A stretch of 64,000 nt of DNA. Source: Dryococelus australis. Lineage: Eukaryota > Arthropoda > Insecta > Phasmatodea > Phasmatidae. Positions 33,038 to 45,165 of this stretch are shown in pieces (the stretch's first letter is position 1; each line of letters starts with the position of its first letter). The stretch lies in the NCBI GenBank assembly GCA_029891345.1, contig CM057002.1:16382295-16446294 (forward strand). Direction: 5' to 3'. The notes under the pieces are model-generated. The model was given only the letters and a program-made list of their open reading frames with translations, was not told the DNA's origin and ran no database searches. The position numbers and the translations under genes are program-made.

Positions 33038-35913
33038 ATTTTAAGCCTTATTGATATGCTCAACACTTCATCAACAGGAGAGCACTCTGACACAAACACA
33101 ATACTGTTTAAAGCAAGTTAAATCATAATTCAATTTATTCAGCAATGAGGGGTCAAGTAAAATATGTTTACTAAATTTTATTGCAAATGTATTACTGTAA
33201 ACTCATTTTTAATTTAGCTCAATTTCAGAAATTCTTTAAATTTACTTTCAAGGCTTATTATTGTTAAATTCACTTCAGACAGCTTAATCCATGCAGTCTT
33301 AATTCTTTATATAGTATAATCAACAACGATTGTAAAATTCTCTCAAAAGATTACTTTAAGGAGTGCAGTAATTACATGTGAAGGGTTGAGCATTGAAATT
33401 GTTCACATCTACCTTACTACCTCACAGCATATTTTTCTGAGTAACCTATAAAGTTTTGCAAAAATGCCTAAAAAGTTTGTTTTTACCACTATCTGAACAA
33501 TTACTTGTTTTCATATTTTTGAAGTGTTTGTGGCCCAGTCACCGCAGTTCCTGGGTCAAATTCAAATTACCCATCTTGCCTATCTACCTAAAGTCAAAGG
33601 AATCAGGACAGGAGGGTTAACTGAAATGTGTTGGCAAAAGATGGTGTGTTTGTTGATAATATAGCCGTCGACCTTGTTCACACGCTCTTTTATCTGAAGA
33701 GGAGGAAATTACTGCTACCATAAAAACCTTAAAATTCCTGTTAAATAACATTTATTTGAACTCAAAATATAGTACAATGTTGTTCTCCAACTGTATTTGC
33801 CAATAGCATACTTTCCCTTTACAAAAACCTTTTTTAAAAAAAAAATCCTTAAAAATGCCCTTCCCTTACCTTGGGTCTTGCTTTTTACAAAATATTTTGG
33901 AAAATTCTACAAACACATTAAAACACCAAAACTCTACTTAAAATACTATCGACCTGCCTCACAACTGCAGGTTTCAAAGCCATGATTTTTAGACCCTCTT
34001 GAATACAGCTTAAAACCATTTAAAAACACCCAACATTACATAAATATCTAAAAACATGAGCACCTTAAGTGTGCTGACACCAACGGATATTTTACAATGC
34101 ACACACACTTGTAAACACTCCAAATCCCTTTATTTTTACTGTAAACTCCCTCTATCAGGAGTTCTCCCAATATAACTTCATTTACAGTAACCACAAGCAC
34201 CATTTAATAGCCCCTTTACAAATTTTTCTCTTTATCTTTACTAACATTTAAAAACAACTCTTTTAAAACCTTTCCTCTGTGGTGCTCCTACAAGTCCACA
34301 TGACTACTACCCCGAGAGATACCATAAAATCCTTGCCTTTATAGGCTGTTCGTGGTAAAGTTAGCACTTTCGAAGCCCTAGTTACTTTTTTCCTATCAGC
34401 CATTTTTTATACTTCCACTTTTTAAAATAAATATTGCAGTGTAGGTAACACACACGTGTACATATTTCAGCAGATTCAAAAGTTAACATCTAAGGATACA
34501 ATAAAATATATTTACTGACTATTATTTCAAATGAGAGGGCTTCAAAAAGTGCTCCTTTTACAGTGAATCACCTATAAATAAATTCACCAGCATGCCGGCT
34601 GAATCTCGTCGTCACTCTGGGCGGACACCACTCACCCAAGAGCACCAGCACACTGGTTGGGGAATTCTCCCAGAGGCAGCTTGCGCACCCCAATATATAC
34701 GCCGAGTGAACCCCCACTCTTGCGCTCCCTCTCCCAAGAGACTCATACCTCAGCACACCATATGCAGGCAGTGCCCTCTTTTCTAAACAACACTCTCTTT
34801 ATTGCCAATATATTCTGAGTGGTGCAAAATCCAGACAGCCAATGATTTCTCAGGGCGCGCTTCCCCAAGGAGCGCTACACTCTCAACCCGCTACACATTA
34901 CAGTCGTGCAGGTCATCGCTCACTTCTCCGCAGGCGTTCACACTTATCTAAAAAGAGACATTTCTGAGCACTCTTACCACACTTAAAACACTTGTGATGG
35001 ACTTCCCGTCACACATTGTTCAGTGAATTTTTAGGATGCTATACTTTTGTATGATCAAAATTTTCAAGACTCTTAAAATTTGCACAATTCACTTGGAGAG
35101 GAGGAAATTTAGTCTAATTAAAGAATCTGGCAGTGATCAAGGGTGTCATAGATGTTTTTCTCTGGGAAAGAAGCAGTATGTTGGGACGTCAGTCGTACAG
35201 CACTCACTGGGGTCTCGGAAGAGATGACCTTTGTGTAAGTAGAACAGGCGGACGGGGATGTCGTCTGGAAATGTCCTCAGTTGTCGAAACTGGAATTTTT
35301 GGCAGCCCTCTGCTAGGGGCTGTAACAGTGGGAGCTCAGCCCCCTTCTGGTTCTACCACCATCGGGAAGGCATTTCCCCATCAGCTACTCTGATGTAATG
35401 GGCCCTGTACTGCAGAGTCCTTGGAGCTGGACTCGCCCTGGCCATTGTGACGTACTCGTTTCTGGCCCAGAATGCTGCGATCACGCATCTTGATCGCATG
35501 ACCAGCGCCTTTATTCTCTCTGTATAGACAGACAACTTTATTAGGATATAGATGTGTATAGAACACACTCTGACACCTCACTGTGTCAGATGTTGTGGAT
35601 ATTTCTCAAAATGTCCTGTTGAGGACGGGACGGCGGATTGAAATCCACCTCTAATGCGTCCCTTGCGATTTCTTTGACCGACTGTGTGTTGATTTTACTC
35701 CGGATTTTCTCAGGGGTTTCCGAGAATTTAATTGGGACTTACAATTTTTCAAAACGTAGGATGTAAAATAGTGTCTTAGAAAATTTAACTGTCGCGCTAC
35801 CCTCGACATGCGATGGTGGACTAGCAGTAGTGTGCTTGTAGCTTGTGATGAATGTATGTGAATGTGCCGGGACTTTGTTGTATCAATGGGAGCAGTTATA
35901 ATGTGTGTGGCAG
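33038..35913. other. Unassigned intronic sequence, possible minus-strand LTR at 34.4-35.0 kb
   Basis: No exon is supported before 35914. On the minus strand, 35008 downward begins TGTGACGGGAAGTCC, and a TATATATTGG element lies at about 34700-34691, which together resemble an LTR start with promoter. The matching end was not found. The moderately GC-rich segment 35110-35640 has no recognisable protein. Confidence 0.25.
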
Positions 35914-36060
35914 ATGAGCAACGTGGAGTGTCCCTCGGGCGTGGAGTGCAAGAAGCTCGGAGGAGCATGTATCGACTGCTCACCTAGCTTCAACAACAGC
36001 TGCATCTACGGCAAGGACCTCAACGTCACCTGCCAAGCCAGGGATAACGTTGATTGCAAG
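35914..36060 (+). CDS. TM2D3: TM2D3, Cys-rich ectodomain exon
   Basis: The acceptor is GTGTGTGGCAG (ending 35913) and the donor AAG/GTATGT follows 36060. The 49 codons contain ECPSGVECKKLGGACIDC, then SCIYGKDLNVTC, the Cys-rich pattern that opens the conserved part of TM2D3. It begins with an ATG, but there is no signal peptide after it and an in-frame TAA at 35899-35901 lies upstream of the acceptor, so the ATG is more likely an internal Met reached by splicing. Both ends are phase 0. Intron 10.4 kb follows. Confidence 0.88.
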
Positions 36061-37119
36061 GTATGTGGGTTAGGGATGTCATGTCCTTGCTTTGTTTGTA
36101 TGGAAAATATCTGCGCAAAGTTATCTAATTACTGTATTCACCCACATATAAAATGTCTTATTCAAGCTTTTACTTTGAAAAAATCTAACTTTGTCTTATT
36201 TCGTCATGCAAGTGATAGTTACTGTTTTTTATCAAGACTTGCGTCTCATTACAGTTTAAGCAAAAAATTAAATGAAAGATCACCAGATTAGGCTTTAATT
36301 ATAAATATATAGGGAGGGATGAAACAAATGCAACTAAGTTAGGTTTAAATGATTTTGAGTTGCAGTATAGTGTATATGAATTGCCATATTACATTTTTTT
36401 TAAACGGTTACAGTAAAAAAAATTTTCAATTTCATTTTTAAATTATTATTTAAGAAATGAAATTTTCCTGTAGACCAAAGTAAAAATGTAATAGTGGTGT
36501 TATTTTCAAGGTCGTGCTATATTTGGATAAATACAGTGACTGTTTAGTTTGATATGTAAACACAAATTGCATCATGTTTATTTTTTGGTATAGGCTGTTC
36601 ACTGCTAATTGAGCTAATCAACCATTGAAAAACGTCACTGCCCTTCTTACCCGCAGTATTGTGGCATAGTTGTGCCCAGTAAGGTTGGTATGGACTTAGA
36701 GAAAGTAATTCCATGTCATAAGTTAATGTTGAATTGAAAGTGTTAGATAATCATTTGTGAATACTGAAATTATTATTTTGTTTTCTGTTTGTCAGTGCAT
36801 AAGTGTCAGAATGGGCTAATTTGTGAAGTATTTATCTGTCTAATAATTAATTTTACGTCACACTTGACACAGTCATTAATACTGATCAGGCCCCTGGCAA
36901 TGTTGATTTTACATATGGTGGAAGAATACACAATGTGCATATAAGTAGATTGTAAGCATGGCTTTTAAAAGTACTCACTTTACCGCAAACAGCTTATAAA
37001 CAAGTACACTATATCATTTGCCAAGTTTGTTTGTGTTACAGGAAACTGAAAGTTGCTTATTAATTAAAATTATCAACTATAGTGACCTGTGTAATCATAC
37101 TTGGAAAAATTAACAAAAT

Positions 37120-37535
37120 CAGGGTTGCCACAGGTTTGGAAAACCTGGAAAACAGGGAAATGTCACAGAATTTGAAAACTGTGGGGAAATCAGGGGAATG
37201 TCAGGGAATTTCAAACAAGTTAGCAAAATGTCAGGGAATTCTGTGATATGCATGATATATTTCGCAGTTCTGTCATCAATCATGCACCTTTGCCAGAATC
37301 ATATAAAATAGTTGGTTGTGGACCAAATGCTTAGGCATTTTTCTTTGCAATCTATGCAGTGAGCAATTTTGTAAGATCTGAGAAGTGTTTTGTTGTAAAT
37401 GCGTGTTATAATGCAAAGGAGCCAATCCTTACAGGAAAAAAATGTTAGAAAAAGGTCAGGGGAAAATGATTCTTTTTGTCTGGAAATCAGGGAAATGTCA
37501 GGGAATTTTCCTATGTAAAAAATGTGGCAATCCTG
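37120..37535. mobile_element. MITE with CAGGGTTGCCAC terminal inverted repeats, copy 1
   Basis: The ends are CAGGGTTGCCAC (37120) and GTGGCAATCCTG (ending 37535), inverted with one mismatch. Inside, GGGAAATGTCAGGGAATT-type phrases occur at both sides. A second copy in inverted orientation is at 56178-56552. Both lie in TM2D3 introns. The termini resemble hAT-type CAGGG ends, but an exact 8-bp duplication was not evident. Confidence 0.75.
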
Positions 37536-37576
37536 AAAATAACCTAACTGATTAAAGTTAAAGTAAGAAAAAGTTG

Positions 37577-37672
37577 CAAGTAGGCTGCTAGACTACCAAA
37601 AATATATGAAAGGACAGAAATTTGAGTTCTTGAATTCCTGTCCTTTTATATATTTAGAGTGAGAAAAAGTTA
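37577..37672. repeat. Hairpin mini-element, copy 1
   Basis: The arms AAATATATGAAAGGACAGAA and TTCCTGTCCTTTTATATATT are inverted repeats around a short loop containing TTCTTGAATTC. It is preceded by TAGGCTGCTAGACTACC. A second copy at 48607-48695 has the same arms, and the Penelope-like element ends with related text at 62423-62470. Confidence 0.65.
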
Positions 37673-40164
37673 CTGATTAAAGTTAGAAGTTAAAATCCAT
37701 GCAAATTAATTTATTAAATTTAAAGTTCAAGGATAATTAACTGATTAAAGTTAAAAGTTGCAACAATTTTACAGTTTAAATAAAGTCTCAAAAAAGTTTT
37801 CCAACAATGTTGATTTAAAACATTAAAAAAAATCACAATTTACAGTACCAGAAAATAATTACTACAACTTGGTTGCTGGATGCCAAATTAGACAGGCCTA
37901 CTTATGATAGTGATGAATTGACAATCTTCGACAAAACCATTTGAAATAAAACTTCTAAAATAAACTCTTATAGCATAACTTAGCATGAAACACCACCAGT
38001 GCATTGACTACAAAATCAATCAAAATGTGCATACCGCATGAGGACCATTGTGCAATTGTAGTTTTTGTGTAATGAGAGATTGTATCAATAGATCGCGACC
38101 GTGGCATCTCACCTACCTCACAGTTGCGTCGTGTGTGACTAACAATGATCTTCGATTCAATATATAATGTCAGTGTATCTATTTGTATATCATTGTGTAC
38201 AACTTGTTAGCTGTCAATTAAGTTGCATATGTTCAAGAAGTTTGCCAAGATATTAATGGCATTTGCATATATTTCATTGTCATCTTTGGCCTCCAGGCAA
38301 TTTCAAACTTAACTAATGTTAGTTTTAATCGTTATCCAGATATTTTAATGATTAAAAATTAAAAGTTAATTAGTAAAATTAACTAATGAGTTAACAATTA
38401 CACACTTTTTAATGATGAATTTTAATCGTTAATTTTTTAAATCATTAATTTCAAGTATGTCTTTAATACAAATTACTTAGCTCAATTTCTGTTTAAATAA
38501 ATTCTTTGAAATGTGATTGCTTCCAAAGAATGTGGGAGTGGAGTGTAGAATCTGAATGGAAAATTTTACACTAAACACCCATCTGACTGAAATAAAAACG
38601 TATCATAACCAGTTGCCATATTGAATTGTTACTTTTATGTGCCTTGCATAAAAACAGCAGGGAATACTGTTATTTATTTTCTAAGTCAGTAAATGTGAAT
38701 GAATAGGGACTGTTGTTCGCCATCAGCTGTAATATCACCATTGTTCATTTTTTAACATCTAAATATTAATTAATGAATCCTCATCATATAACTTAAGATT
38801 TAATGTTTTCTTTAGGGCCTATGCATTTTTTAGGTAGCTGCAAATTTTAGTGAATTGGATTCTCATTATTTTAATAGGCCTAATGTTTCCTATAATCCTC
38901 ATCAAATTTATTCTATTTTAGCTAGTTTAATGGCTTTTAGTATGTAAAAACTGACATTTGTTTCAGTGTACTTCTGTTTGAATAAAATGTTTGTTTGCAT
39001 TAATTTTGTTTCATGTCATTGATAGCTGAACAGTTACGTCACATCTGATACAGACAATATAGAAAAAAAATTTTTTATTATACCTATGCTAAAAAAATTA
39101 TTTGTCTTGAAATCGTACAATGTATGCTAGCATAAACTTCAAGCAACAATATGAAAAATATATAGCAAAACAGTCCTGCACAATTAACAGAGATTCTAGT
39201 AAATATGGCTAAGCCTCGAGAGGTCAGTGTCTTTCTAATGACATCCGATACACTCCTTTGAGTGGCTGTGGCCCCAAAAACATTTTTATTTGTAACATTG
39301 AAGCTTTTGATGTGAATCAACAGAGCTCTAATGTAAATACTCCTGCACAGGAAAAATATGATAAGGTTTGGACATGAATACGTCTTTAAATTTGCGACCA
39401 TAGTGGGAGACAATCCAGAAAATCCGACGATAACCACATTGGGGGATACAGTTTGGCATTGCGTCTCTGAGTCGTATCATCTACATTCAAAATTCAGTTA
39501 CACCACTCAATTGCCAAAGGATCAAAGAATATGTTACTTTGAGTGAGAGGACTGTGAAGCATCACACGTGCTGGGTTGGGTTGGGGGGGGGGGGGGATTT
39601 TGAGTTTGTTCTGCCACGTCTCAACTTTTGACTAGGAGAAGCTACGATGCTCGTTTAAGTTTCAATCGACAGCTCTCGTCAAGATCAATCAATTGCGTGT
39701 ATAAAAGCATTTGTGTGGTGTGGTTACGATAAAATGGTATGAGTTTAATGTAAAAAATTATCAAAACTTAAGGAAAACAATTTTGGCCTATACTCGTCAA
39801 AAAGCCAAGTCGAAATACAGAAATTGTATACAGTTGGAAAGAGCATCTCAAAAGCAATCCAGTGATACCCTTAAAACCCCATATAATTGAGTGAAGCGGT
39901 GCCGGGAACGTAAAAAAAAACATTAAGGCGTCTGAGCCCGTCAACGTAGATGTATTCACGCAAAACAAATGGTGGTGTTTCCAACACAGCCATGCCAAAT
40001 TTTTTTTCCAATTGCAATATACTTTTAACTGGATTGTGTGTAAATGTCACATCTGGTACAAGAAGAATGGTTGAATTTGCATTGACTTGATTTTAGCAAT
40101 AAATATACTCGTTAGACAGTGCACAAAAGATAACAATTTCTTAAATTTAATTTTAATGTGACAC
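37673..40164. other. Unassigned intronic sequence with scattered short repeats
   Basis: The phrase ACTGATTAAAGTTA recurs at about 37550, 37672 and 37740, and related phrases in the other sense occur at 38320-38460 (TTTTAATCGTTA), perhaps ends of another MITE. A G-run lies at 39583-39596. No coding feature is supported. Confidence 0.3.
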
Positions 40165-40495
40165 ACGCTCCTCTTTGCTTTCTGGGGGATAGAGGTTATG
40201 GCGCTGACCACCCTCCCGGGTGCGTCGGAAAAGAAGGGAGTTAAACCCCAGAGTGAGGTGAACTGCGATTGTTTCCCACCCAGGGATTTTGATCTTTCTC
40301 TCAACTAGGGTTACCAATAGGCGGGACACCAGCTGTCCCTGGGTGTATGAGGGGTAAAATAAAAGAAAGAGGGTATTTAAATGTAGGTGATGGTGATGTG
40401 TGGTCTGGCTGAAGATATAGGGGCTATCTGCAGAGGCCTCGTCGGTTAGCAGGGGAGGGGCTTGTACAATGTTTGGGGGTGAACTTTGGTGGGAG

Positions 40496-41125
40496 TCAAA
40501 CCCGGATGATTTTTCCCGAAGCCAACTGTATTAAGCAAAAATTTGTTGTAGGGGTCTTCTTCGGAACTACCTCGGTTGGGGTAACGCTTGCTACCATTGA
40601 CAAGGTCTCAGTCTGGTTATGGTGTGTCCCCTCCAGGTCATATTTTGACCAACAAGCATCTAATGAATAGTTGTATGGTGACTCTTGTGCAGGAAGTAGG
40701 AGGGGCAAGCTTGGCTGGAGTATGAACTCAAATTCTGTCGGAGGAGGTTCAATCTCGCATGTGGTTTCGCTAGTGGGGTTGGCTTTGACAGCTCTCTCTA
40801 AAGCACAGCTTTCTCTATGTCGTCTACGGCACTGAAATCCACTATTCTTATTATGTATCTGTTCTGTCCCCTGACCTTTCTGCAGGCGTGCAGTCCTGGG
40901 GGCGTGACTTGTGCAGTCACACCCAGGGCCCTTACATGCAGACGTGCATTTCAGTATTGGGACGTCACTGGAGGTAGACGCGGGAACACCAGAAACACAG
41001 GAGCTTTTCCATGTCTTGCGCAGACTAAGGCTTTGTGCAAGTTCCGTCTCCTGTAGAGTTCGGTGAACCTCACGGCTAGTTTCCAGCGAGGTTAACTTAT
41101 TGCATCTCACAAAATTTACTCGCAC
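40496..41125 (-). CDS. Uncharacterised reading frame inside the repeat family
   Basis: A 209-codon minus-strand frame with no in-frame ATG near its start (first codon GTG), so it would need splicing or be a decayed ORF. No family was recognised. The Cys-rich stretch KCTSACKGPGCDC is notable. Near its C-terminal end, LASGKIIRV is paralleled in the other copy (near 50790) by LASRKVILVTPAEG, and an LDA..W-type phrase is shared upstream. Frames differ by small indels between copies. The TATA-like element about 620 bp upstream is correctly oriented. Confidence 0.3.
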   Translation of the reverse strand: MRVNFVRCNKLTSLETSREVHRTLQETELAQSLSLRKTWKSSCVSGVPASTSSDVPILKCTSACKGPGCDCTSHAPRTARLQKGQGTEQIHNKNSGFQCRRRHRESCALERAVKANPTSETTCEIEPPPTEFEFILQPSLPLLLPAQESPYNYSLDACWSKYDLEGTHHNQTETLSMVASVTPTEVVPKKTPTTNFCLIQLASGKIIRV

Positions 41126-41740
41126 AAAAAATACTAAAATTACTAATGACTCGGGGACTAATGTTAAAATAACGGTAAATTGACAATTAAAGTTTATGTA
41201 AGTTTAATTACTTTCCTTAAGAAAGGGGAAAGTCCCGGCTAATCAAATACAAGAATAATTAACTAGTTGAAATTTAATTGGTAAAATGTAGTTCGTACTG
41301 AAACAGGCGAATGTGAGCCTGGCAGATAATTAATAAAAATAATGCAGAAATTATTGTATGTTGAAATTATGCAATTTTACAGCATCGCGCAGTTTACAGG
41401 AACTATCCAGAGGGAAAACTAAGGTGCAACAGCCTGCTACAGCGGAGTCATGGAAGTTTTTTGGGGTAAGGGGTTGCAGGGTGCAGGAAGTTGTATTACC
41501 TTTGGAGGTGTGCTGCCCTTATGGTCAGCTGGTGCAGCAGTGGACAAACCTTCTCCAAGCTGCATGGTTGGTGCAGCCTTCGCAGTCTGCAGAGGCTGAT
41601 TGAAGTCATGTTGCAGGCTTCTGGAGGTTGAGCCGTGTTGCAGGCTGAGGAGAGGAGAGAGGTCTTCCGCAGACCAGGGAGTACTCACTGACCTATGTGG
41701 CCGGTGAGCCCGGCGTCTCTGCTGGAACGTGCTCTTGGAC

Positions 41741-41747
41741 TTATATA
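41741..41747 (-). promoter_or_regulatory. TATA-like element in repeat copy 1 (minus strand)
   Basis: On the minus strand the text reads TGTATATAAGTCC, followed at about +30 by a GC-rich start-like region (GAGACGCCGGGCTCACC) that is conserved in copy 2 as GAGGTCGCCGGGCTCGCC. In copy 2 the TATA position is AACTATACAAG. Confidence 0.4.
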
Positions 41748-42439
41748 CAAAGAAATCCCTTGATCAGCTATCTTCCAGGGCTGCAGGGTAGAGTAGCCTT
41801 CCAGCACAGGGGTAGGTTTATCAGGGCTGCGGCGACGCCACTCATTTCTTATTTCCCCACTTGGAGACGACAAATTAAAACACCTCTTTCTGAGGCTGGT
41901 GGGATGTGATGTCACCAGGTTGCAGGGGTGCTGCCATTTCGTGGATTTGTTGGAACTTCTTCCACAGTTAACTGTACTGTAATGGTTCGTCAAACATATT
42001 TTATTTTATTTCGAGGGTGGCGCGTGCATGCTGGATTCTGGGTTTGCCGTACATTTCATAATTAAACGCGTCAACCACTTTTACATATGCGGGTGTCCAA
42101 TGTGTGTAGTCTCCTTACTCGATACATGAAATTACCTTGCCACTGTTACTGACTTGCTCCGAACTCTCATTGGCTTGAGATGAGATGGGGTGAAGTCACC
42201 TGTAGAGAGTGCATGTGCGCTGCGCAGCATTTTGGCATGCGTAAAATAAGATTTGATTATTTCAGCAGCCAGACTAGCTGACAATAAAAGTTTCTTCATA
42301 CAGGACATAGATATATGTACTTTGAAAATATTTTGTACCACATTTATCTAACTGGTGAAGTATTAACTTTACAAAAAAATATTGTGAAAATATCAAGCAA
42401 AATTTTGACATTTCAATGTAAAAAGTAGGTATAGATAAT

Positions 42440-44700
42440 AAGTATGTACATGTCTGTTGTGCCACTGTTTAGAGAAAAAACTGGATTTCAGTGTGTGAAA
42501 ATATTAAAATAAATATGTGGCGAGAAAAGAGTTTCTGATTGAGGATGATAATAATATAGGGTTTTGTCGGGCATACATGTAATGCAAAGCAGAATTACTA
42601 AGATGCCTCTTCTAGCTGATGTGTGATGACACCAAGCAAACTCTTGTGTAACAGTTAGCCTGGGAAAATGATTTGGCCTTGTAAATGTAATGAAATAATG
42701 CCAGAATAATTATATTCAAATCAGGTAAGTACTTAGTGTGAATATGTAATATCGCAGACATCAGAATGGGTGACTGGAAATCACAGCTCTGTTTTACTCA
42801 CTCGGTCGAGACATGAAACTTAAATAAAGGTGTCATATTAAAAATAAAATAAAGCATTCAAGTCTCTAATTATTTCCTCCATATTTATGTTTCAAGTTCA
42901 AAATAAACAGTTCCCATTCTTAATTCATCCTTTACTGCAGAGTCATGAACAGAGAGCTTGAGTCGGACAAGCAAAGAACAGCGGCGCAGTACCACACCGG
43001 CGGAAATAATTTAGTGGAAAAAACGGTTGTCTGAAAATTGAAATTTAAAAAAAAGTAGAGGTCATGCGTGCTTGCCAGTGTGGGCAAAATTTGCCACACT
43101 CGACATGTATTCTGCTAGAGGGTTGTCAACTGTGTGCGACCCCTGTTGCAACCACTTCCCCATGCAATGCCAAACTTCATCGTAGTAAAATAATCAAATT
43201 TTTAGAAAATTCTCTAAGGAAAAAAATATCTACAAAAGTGGTAAAAGCTATCTCTGAATGTTGACGCAACCTAAAGTGCCATTTCAGAAAAAGCAAACTC
43301 ATGATAGATAAACACACTGCCGAAACTTTGAATACTGATAAGCAATTACAATTCCTTGAAAAACTAAAGAAAATTAATCAAATGACCCAATTTAATTATT
43401 ATAAACTGCATTATTACAAATAGTCCAGGCTCTTTAGCAGTAGCTGAAATATTAAATATGTGCAAGCACATAACACTTCAGCCATGTAGGCAAAGACAAA
43501 ACACGTGAATTTTCATATCATTTGTATGAAAATGCACTCAAAACAGAAAAATACCCTTGGAAATAAGACCTCAAACTACTTACTACAACTACACAAACCA
43601 CAAGTCTCTCATTGTGTGTAGAAGAAAATGTAGTTTTATTTCAGAAATAATGACGTGTAAAGTAATAATGAATTGAGAATTAAAAAGCTTAGCAAAAATC
43701 CAGAAATATTCAATCAGAAAAAATTGCTGTATAGTTAAAGAAATTAAATTGATGGTGAGATCTGTGAAGCTAAATCACCTCAAAAAAAATTATCAAGCAA
43801 AAATAGCAATTTACGTGAATAAAAAATTGTTCAGCTGCCTCAAATTAGACTCGGAGAAATTAATCTTGGTAAAAATATTCACCTTTGCTTAGCTGTAGAA
43901 CATGTGGCCTCATCTACTGGCTTCTGGTTAATGTCCATCAAAATAATTATGCCCATCATTAAAATTCTGCGAAATAATTTTAAGTCCAATCTATCTCTCT
44001 TGAATTACAATAATTTAGATGTCGAAAACTGTTCAAAATAATGAATGTGCACATGTATAACAGTTTGTTGCAATTGCTGTACCATACCCATAGGAGATCA
44101 TACTTGTGCAGTACTGACGGTGGAGAAGGGCTCACGTAGATTTGTAGCACTTCAAATCTAGAAACAATGCATTTTGGGCCTCTTCTGCATCATACCCCAC
44201 ATATTTTAAACACTAGACACATTGGGTGGTCAGAGCAAAATTAATTAAATAGTTGCAGGAACAAACGTTATGGAGAACCGCTTTACATGGTGTCTAGCAA
44301 GAGTGTCTATAAAAATGGGTTCACACGGTGATGCTAATCAACAAAAACAGGAAAATCCCAGATAATAGTCATTTCCTTATACATAACACTATCTTATCAG
44401 TCGTGTAATTATAGTCATTTCTCTGTGGCAAATCTTGATTGATAACACCAGGTAAAGTGCAAAGTAATAAAATTATTTACACTTTAAAAGATAAACGAGA
44501 CCAATTAATGTAACAAAATAAAAAAATAAGTAGAATGGTCAAAATACGTGAACTGTAAACAAATAAAATAAGTACTCTTTTTGATGTGATGTCCTGAGAT
44601 ACGGTACGACTCTAGTTATTCCTTAGTGTAGGGGCTTTAAATTATGGTCTAAATAAATAAATAAATAAATATACAGCTCAAAACAGAATTAAACATAAAC
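42440..44700 (+). repeat. Copy 2 of the 2.2-2.7-kb diverged repeat family
   Basis: Direct-orientation partner of 26935-29600, with the shared blocks listed there. It ends with an AAATAAATAAATAAATAAAT stretch near 44652, where copy 1 has AAATAAATAAGT. No coding region is visible. Confidence 0.65.
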
Positions 44701-44883
44701 ATATATCTTTCAATGCTGGTATCTCTACACAATTTGCATTATTTCTTTTGGCAGTATTTTTTATATAGGTTCCAGATGCCTGTACTGAGTCAGACATCTG
44801 CTGGAGGTGGACATCGTGGTAATTATTCTTGAGAAATATTCAGATTTCTGCTCTTATCCTTTCCAATTTATTACTAACTCAAA

Positions 44884-45165
44884 CGGGGGCTATGGTGGCT
44901 GAGCGATTAGCACACTCGCCTCCTACCAAGGCGAATCGGGCTCAAACCCCAGCCGGGTCACCGGATTTTCGCAAGTGGGAATTGTGCCAGACGATGCCGT
45001 TGATCGACAGGTTTTCTCGGGGATCTCCCATGTCCCTCGCCCCTTCATTCCAGCCCTGCTCCATACCTCAATCACCCACATCTGCTTTCAAGACCTCGCT
45101 GTTAAGGGCTGGCCAAACCTCTTCACTAACTTAAATACTCTAAAGATGTGTCTAAAAAGTCACTA
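44884..45165 (+). repeat. tRNA-derived SINE, copy 1
   Basis: The head has a polymerase III A-box-like TGGCTGAGCGA (44896-44906) and a B-box-like GGGCTCAAACCCC (44938-44950), spaced as in a tRNA. A body follows with GTGGGAATTGTGCCAG and CAAGACCTCGCTGTTAA. It matches 48948-49170 throughout. It cannot be a functional tRNA, because the acceptor stem does not close. Confidence 0.7.

Larger units (their letters stand above)
40165..42245 (-). repeat. Copy 1 of a 1.6-2.1-kb repeat family with promoter-like site
   Basis: It aligns in direct orientation with 50440-52090. Shared blocks include AAACCCCAGAGTGAG.TGAAC (40246; 50538), GGTGAGCCCGGCG/GGCGAGCCCGGCG (41702; 51540) and CTGCGCAGCA at the right end (42220; 52060). 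On the minus strand it has a TATA-like element (41747-41741) and a long frame. Its position beside the 42.4-44.7-kb repeat suggests they could be parts of one larger element, but the second locus (50.4-52.1 kb) lacks that neighbour. Confidence 0.75.

Noticed and set aside
35905..35916. Exon at 35914 as the start of the TM2D3 protein
   Set aside because: No signal peptide follows the ATG, and an acceptor directly precedes it; family members need a signal peptide.
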